Origin: F1-60-MAGs149 sp032119475
GTDB taxonomy: Bacteria > Actinomycetota > Thermoleophilia > Gaiellales > F1-60-MAGs149
Direction of reading: 5' to 3'
Assembly: GCA_032119475.1 (NCBI GenBank)
Contig: JAUMCA010000076.1
Span: 1 to 32,783 of the forward strand
DNA length: 32,783 nucleotides
The notes beneath the pieces were generated by a model, which worked only from the letters and a program-made list of their open reading frames with translations, did not search any database and was not told the origin of the DNA. This document shows positions 30,484 through 32,783 of this stretch, piece by piece. Numbering within the stretch: position 1 is the first letter of the stretch; each line of letters opens with the position of its first letter. Position numbers and translations under genes: made by a program.

Positions 30484-30509
30484 ATACCCGCAGCGCAGGT
30501 GCCGCAACC
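30484..30509 (-). promoter_or_regulatory. sigma-B/sigma-F-like promoter for csbD
   Basis: On the minus strand GGTTG (30505-30509) and GGGTAT (30484-30489) are 15 bp apart. This resembles the mycobacterial sigma-F form GGTTT-N15-17-GGGTA and the Bacillus sigma-B -10. It would start the csbD transcript near 30476, about 38 nt before the ATG. Confidence 0.55.
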
Positions 30510-30528
30510 CCGTGTCTATTCGGTCATC

Positions 30529-30566
30529 GGGCGGACATGTGCGGCCCGGGCCGAACATGTCCGCCC
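30529..30566 (+). promoter_or_regulatory. 12-bp inverted repeat, candidate operator of the racemase-family gene
   Basis: GGGCGGACATGT (30529-30540) and its exact complement (30555-30566) flank a 14-bp spacer that itself contains the palindrome GGCCCGGGCC. The right arm overlaps the -35 position of a -10 box TACGAT (30580-30585), so a dimeric repressor could act here. Confidence 0.5.
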
Positions 30567-30609
30567 CACGTGACGGCGGTACGATCGGCGCAGGACAAGG
30601 AGAAGCCCC

Positions 30610-31380
30610 ATGGCGAAGCGCGTGCTCGTGATCGTCCCGTTTCCGCTCGACGACGAGGGCGTGGCCAACCGGCGCCTGCAGGCCGCGGAGATCGACCTCG
30701 GCCCCGACATCGAGTTCCACTTCGAGCCGGTCAAGGCCGGGGCGGCGCTGCTCGACAGCGCGCACGACACGATGCTCGCGGAGCTGGCGCTCTTCGAAGT
30801 CGGGATGACGGCCCAGGAGCGCGGCTACGACGCGGTCTGCAGCGACACGATGAGCGACTCCGGCGTCAGCGCCCTGCGCTCGCTCCTCGACATCCCCGTC
30901 ATCGGGCCCGGCCGCGCGTCGTACTGCACGGCGCTGATGCTCGGCAACCGCTTCTCCGTGCTGACGCAGTGGGACGGCTGGATCCCCCTGTACCGCAAGG
31001 GCATCCACGAGGCGGGCCTCGACGCCGCCTGCGCGTCGATCCGCTCGATCAACATGCGCCCCGACCTCAAGAACCTGCTCGGCGGCAAGGAGGAGGTCGT
31101 CTTCCCGCTCCTGCTCGCGGAGGCGGAGAGGTGCATCGCCGACGGCGCCGACGTCATCTGCCTCGGCTCGACCACGATGCACCAGGCGCACGGCTTCCTG
31201 GCGGAGCACCTGCCCGTCCCGGTCATCAATCCCGGCCCGCTGTCCTACGCGATCGCGCACATGCTGCTCGTCTCCGGGCTCGCGCAGAGCAGCACCGCGT
31301 ACCCGGCGCCCGAGGTGCCCAAGCCGGGGATGACGGCGGCGATGCTCGACGCGGCACGCGCGTTCGAGGCCGGCGCCTAG
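30610..31380 (+). CDS. Asp/Glu/hydantoin racemase-fold protein with displaced cysteines
   Basis: The ATG at 30610 follows AAGGAG (30597-30602). The 256-residue protein has the two-lobed racemase fold: RVLVIVPFP start, SDSGVSALRSLLDIPVIGPG, and DVICLGSTTM near residue 185. The catalytic cysteines of Asp/Glu/hydantoin racemases should fall at residues 80 and 187; these are Thr80 and Ser187. Two cysteines, C77 and C184, lie exactly three residues earlier in each lobe. The enzyme may therefore use another chemistry or be a non-racemase member of the superfamily, as maleate isomerase-like relatives are. The substrate is unknown. A palindromic operator lies upstream. Confidence 0.82.
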   Translation: MAKRVLVIVPFPLDDEGVANRRLQAAEIDLGPDIEFHFEPVKAGAALLDSAHDTMLAELALFEVGMTAQERGYDAVCSDTMSDSGVSALRSLLDIPVIGPGRASYCTALMLGNRFSVLTQWDGWIPLYRKGIHEAGLDAACASIRSINMRPDLKNLLGGKEEVVFPLLLAEAERCIADGADVICLGSTTMHQAHGFLAEHLPVPVINPGPLSYAIAHMLLVSGLAQSSTAYPAPEVPKPGMTAAMLDAARAFEAGA

Positions 31381-31426
31381 CGCGGCCGGCGCCGGCGCCG
31401 TCGAGCCGGCCGGCTACCGTACGCCC

Positions 31427-32783
31427 ATGCGCGGCGTGTCGATGCTGCTGGCCGGAATGCTCCTCGCGGCCGGGACCATCATCCCGACGCCGACCGCCCG
31501 CGCGACGACGGACGGCACGGGCAGGTCGACCGAGGTGACCGTGATGACCCGGAACCTCTACCTCGGCGCGGATGTCGCCGAGGCGCTCGCGCTGCTGCCG
31601 GACATGCCGGCGGCGGCGCAGCTGATGTGGGAGCAGGTCGCCGCGACGGACTTCGCCCGCCGCGCGCCCGTGCTCGCCGCCCAGGCCGCGGAGGCCCGAC
31701 CGGACGTGATCGCGCTGCAGGAGGCCACCACGTGGCGCTGCACGGGTGGCCTCACCGGACCGCGCGAGGTGGTCTACGACTTCACGGGTGCGTTCCTCGC
31801 GGCGACCGCGGCGGCCGGTACGCCGTACGTCATCGCCGAGGCGGCGGGCGGTCGCGCGTTCAACCCCGGCTACGCGATCGGCCCGTACCCGCGCTTGACC
31901 GTCGTCCGCGATCCCGCGCGTTTCCAACCGCTGTTCGGATCCGACGAGGCGGCGTGCGGCTTCGAGATCGCCGACGCGCTCCTCGTCCGCGCCGACCTCG
32001 CCGCCGACGTCGTGCGGGCCGGTGCGACCGAGTACGCCGATCGCTACGCCGTGGTGCCGTGGCTGTTCGAGATCGACCGGGGCTTCGCGTGGGCCGACAT
32101 CGCGATCGACGGCGTGCCCGTGCGCGTCGCGACGACGCACCTCGAGTCCATGTGGGCCCCCGACGCTCCCGTGGCCAGCGCGGCGCAGGCCCGCCAGCTC
32201 GTCGCGGACCTCGCCCCGACGGAGCTGCCGCTCGTCGTGGTGGGGGACTTCAACGCCGACCCGCGCGATCCGCGACCGGCCGGAGCGCCGAACCCGGGTG
32301 GGCAGCCGGAGGCCGGCAGCGCGTGCCCCGGGCAGGTTCCGGCGCCGGCGGTCGATACGTCCGACGCGTCCTGCAACGCGTACTGGACGATGCTCCAAGC
32401 CGGGTTCGCGGACGCCGGGCCCGACGCCGGCGACCCCGCCAACCTGACGTGGGGCGCCAGCGCACTGCTCGCGGGACCGGCGCTCGATCGGCTCGGCCCG
32501 GCGCTCGCCATGGGCAACGCCCACGGGTACACCGATCGTCTGGACTACGTCTTCGTGCGGAACGACGTGACCGTCGTCGACGCGGAGCTCGTCGGCGGTG
32601 CGTGGCCCGCCGACCGCGGCACCTGGCCGTGCGACGCGCCCGCCCAGGTGGCGAACACCGAGGCGGCGTCGGCCGTCCTCGCCGCCGAGACCGGCGCGGA
32701 GCCGATCGCCGGGCGCGGCGTCTGCCTGTCGACCGACCACGTCGGCATCCTCGCGCGCTTGCGTGTCGACGCGCCGACGGCCG
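31427..32783 (+). CDS. secreted endonuclease/exonuclease/phosphatase-family protein (3' end outside the window)
   Basis: The frame from ATG 31427 stays open for 452 codons to the window edge. A signal peptide (LLAGMLLAAGTIIPTPTARA) ends near residue 26. EEP-fold motifs appear in order: MTRNLYLGADV, the metal-binding Glu in DVIALQEAT, TTHLESMW, VVGDFNADPRD (catalytic Asp and Asn), DRLDYVFV and the closing STDHVGILA (Asp-His). It should be an extracellular phosphodiesterase or nuclease; DNA, phospholipid and inositol phosphate substrates all occur in the family. Four extra cysteines between the motifs may form disulfides. TACCGT lies 6 nt before the ATG: leaderless. Confidence 0.88.
   Translation, partial: MRGVSMLLAGMLLAAGTIIPTPTARATTDGTGRSTEVTVMTRNLYLGADVAEALALLPDMPAAAQLMWEQVAATDFARRAPVLAAQAAEARPDVIALQEATTWRCTGGLTGPREVVYDFTGAFLAATAAAGTPYVIAEAAGGRAFNPGYAIGPYPRLTVVRDPARFQPLFGSDEAACGFEIADALLVRADLAADVVRAGATEYADRYAVVPWLFEIDRGFAWADIAIDGVPVRVATTHLESMWAPDAPVASAAQARQLVADLAPTELPLVVVGDFNADPRDPRPAGAPNPGGQPEAGSACPGQVPAPAVDTSDASCNAYWTMLQAGFADAGPDAGDPANLTWGASALLAGPALDRLGPALAMGNAHGYTDRLDYVFVRNDVTVVDAELVGGAWPADRGTWPCDAPAQVANTEAASAVLAAETGAEPIAGRGVCLSTDHVGILARLRVDAPTA

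Noticed and set aside
31226..32740. Minus-strand frame of 504 codons at the right edge
   Set aside because: The plus strand encodes a full EEP-family domain with a signal peptide in the same interval.

Overview
The window is a high-GC (roughly 70%) bacterial chromosomal segment, densely packed with short genes on both strands. GTG starts and 1-14 bp overlaps are common, and many genes have a TAnnnT hexamer 6-7 nt before the start codon instead of a Shine-Dalgarno site. Gene content (BtpA-family protein, fused siroheme decarboxylase-like protein, HtaA-like lipoprotein, CsbD, LemA, GlcG/HbpS-like protein) fits a soil-type actinobacterium. A Thermoleophilia/Solirubrobacterales origin is my best guess but cannot be proved from this sequence. 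There is no phage, insertion sequence, CRISPR array or plasmid signature.

Layout. 1-3206: a membrane histidine kinase running in from the left, convergent with a two-gene operon for a sulfite-oxidase-fold molybdenum protein and a cytochrome b subunit. 3489-5648: two divergent, paralogous secreted proteins of unknown function that share a palindrome-rich 120-bp promoter region. 5928-6719: a PrdB/GrdB-family reductase whose reading frame is broken only by one UGA, lying in a UxxC redox motif and followed at the right distance by a SECIS-like hairpin. I read it as a selenoprotein that ordinary gene calling would split in two. 6771-7467: small membrane proteins. 7532-11503: a large secreted M4 (thermolysin-type) metallopeptidase with a jelly-roll-like domain and four Ig-like repeats. 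11507-14047: two tandem EamA transporters and a small membrane protein.

14054-19756: housekeeping genes. On the minus strand are a cytochrome c lipoprotein, a HAD phosphatase and serS, then, beyond a plus-strand fused siroheme decarboxylase-like gene, a three-gene operon (hypothetical, tilS, hpt). 19813-24932: a BtpA-family protein, a two-domain NAD(P)-binding protein and a P-type cation ATPase with an elaborate leader (palindromic operator, possible upstream ORF, 14-bp hairpin). 24936-28994: CopD-like, SHOCT-like, GlcG/HbpS-like, OsmC, tRNA-Ala(CGC), LemA, an M20 peptidase and a small acidic protein. 29209-32783: an HtaA-like lipoprotein, tRNA-Ala(UGC), csbD behind a sigma-B/F-like promoter, an Asp/Glu-racemase-fold protein with displaced cysteines, and a secreted endonuclease/exonuclease/phosphatase-family protein that runs off the right edge.

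The genes do not form one pathway. The themes are redox and stress (molybdenum protein, cytochromes, OsmC, CsbD, HbpS-like, selenoprotein), heme or tetrapyrrole handling, and secreted proteins. The most notable elements are the selenoprotein with its SECIS, the divergent secreted paralogues, the recurrent leaderless-promoter pattern, and the regulatory architecture ahead of the P-type ATPase.
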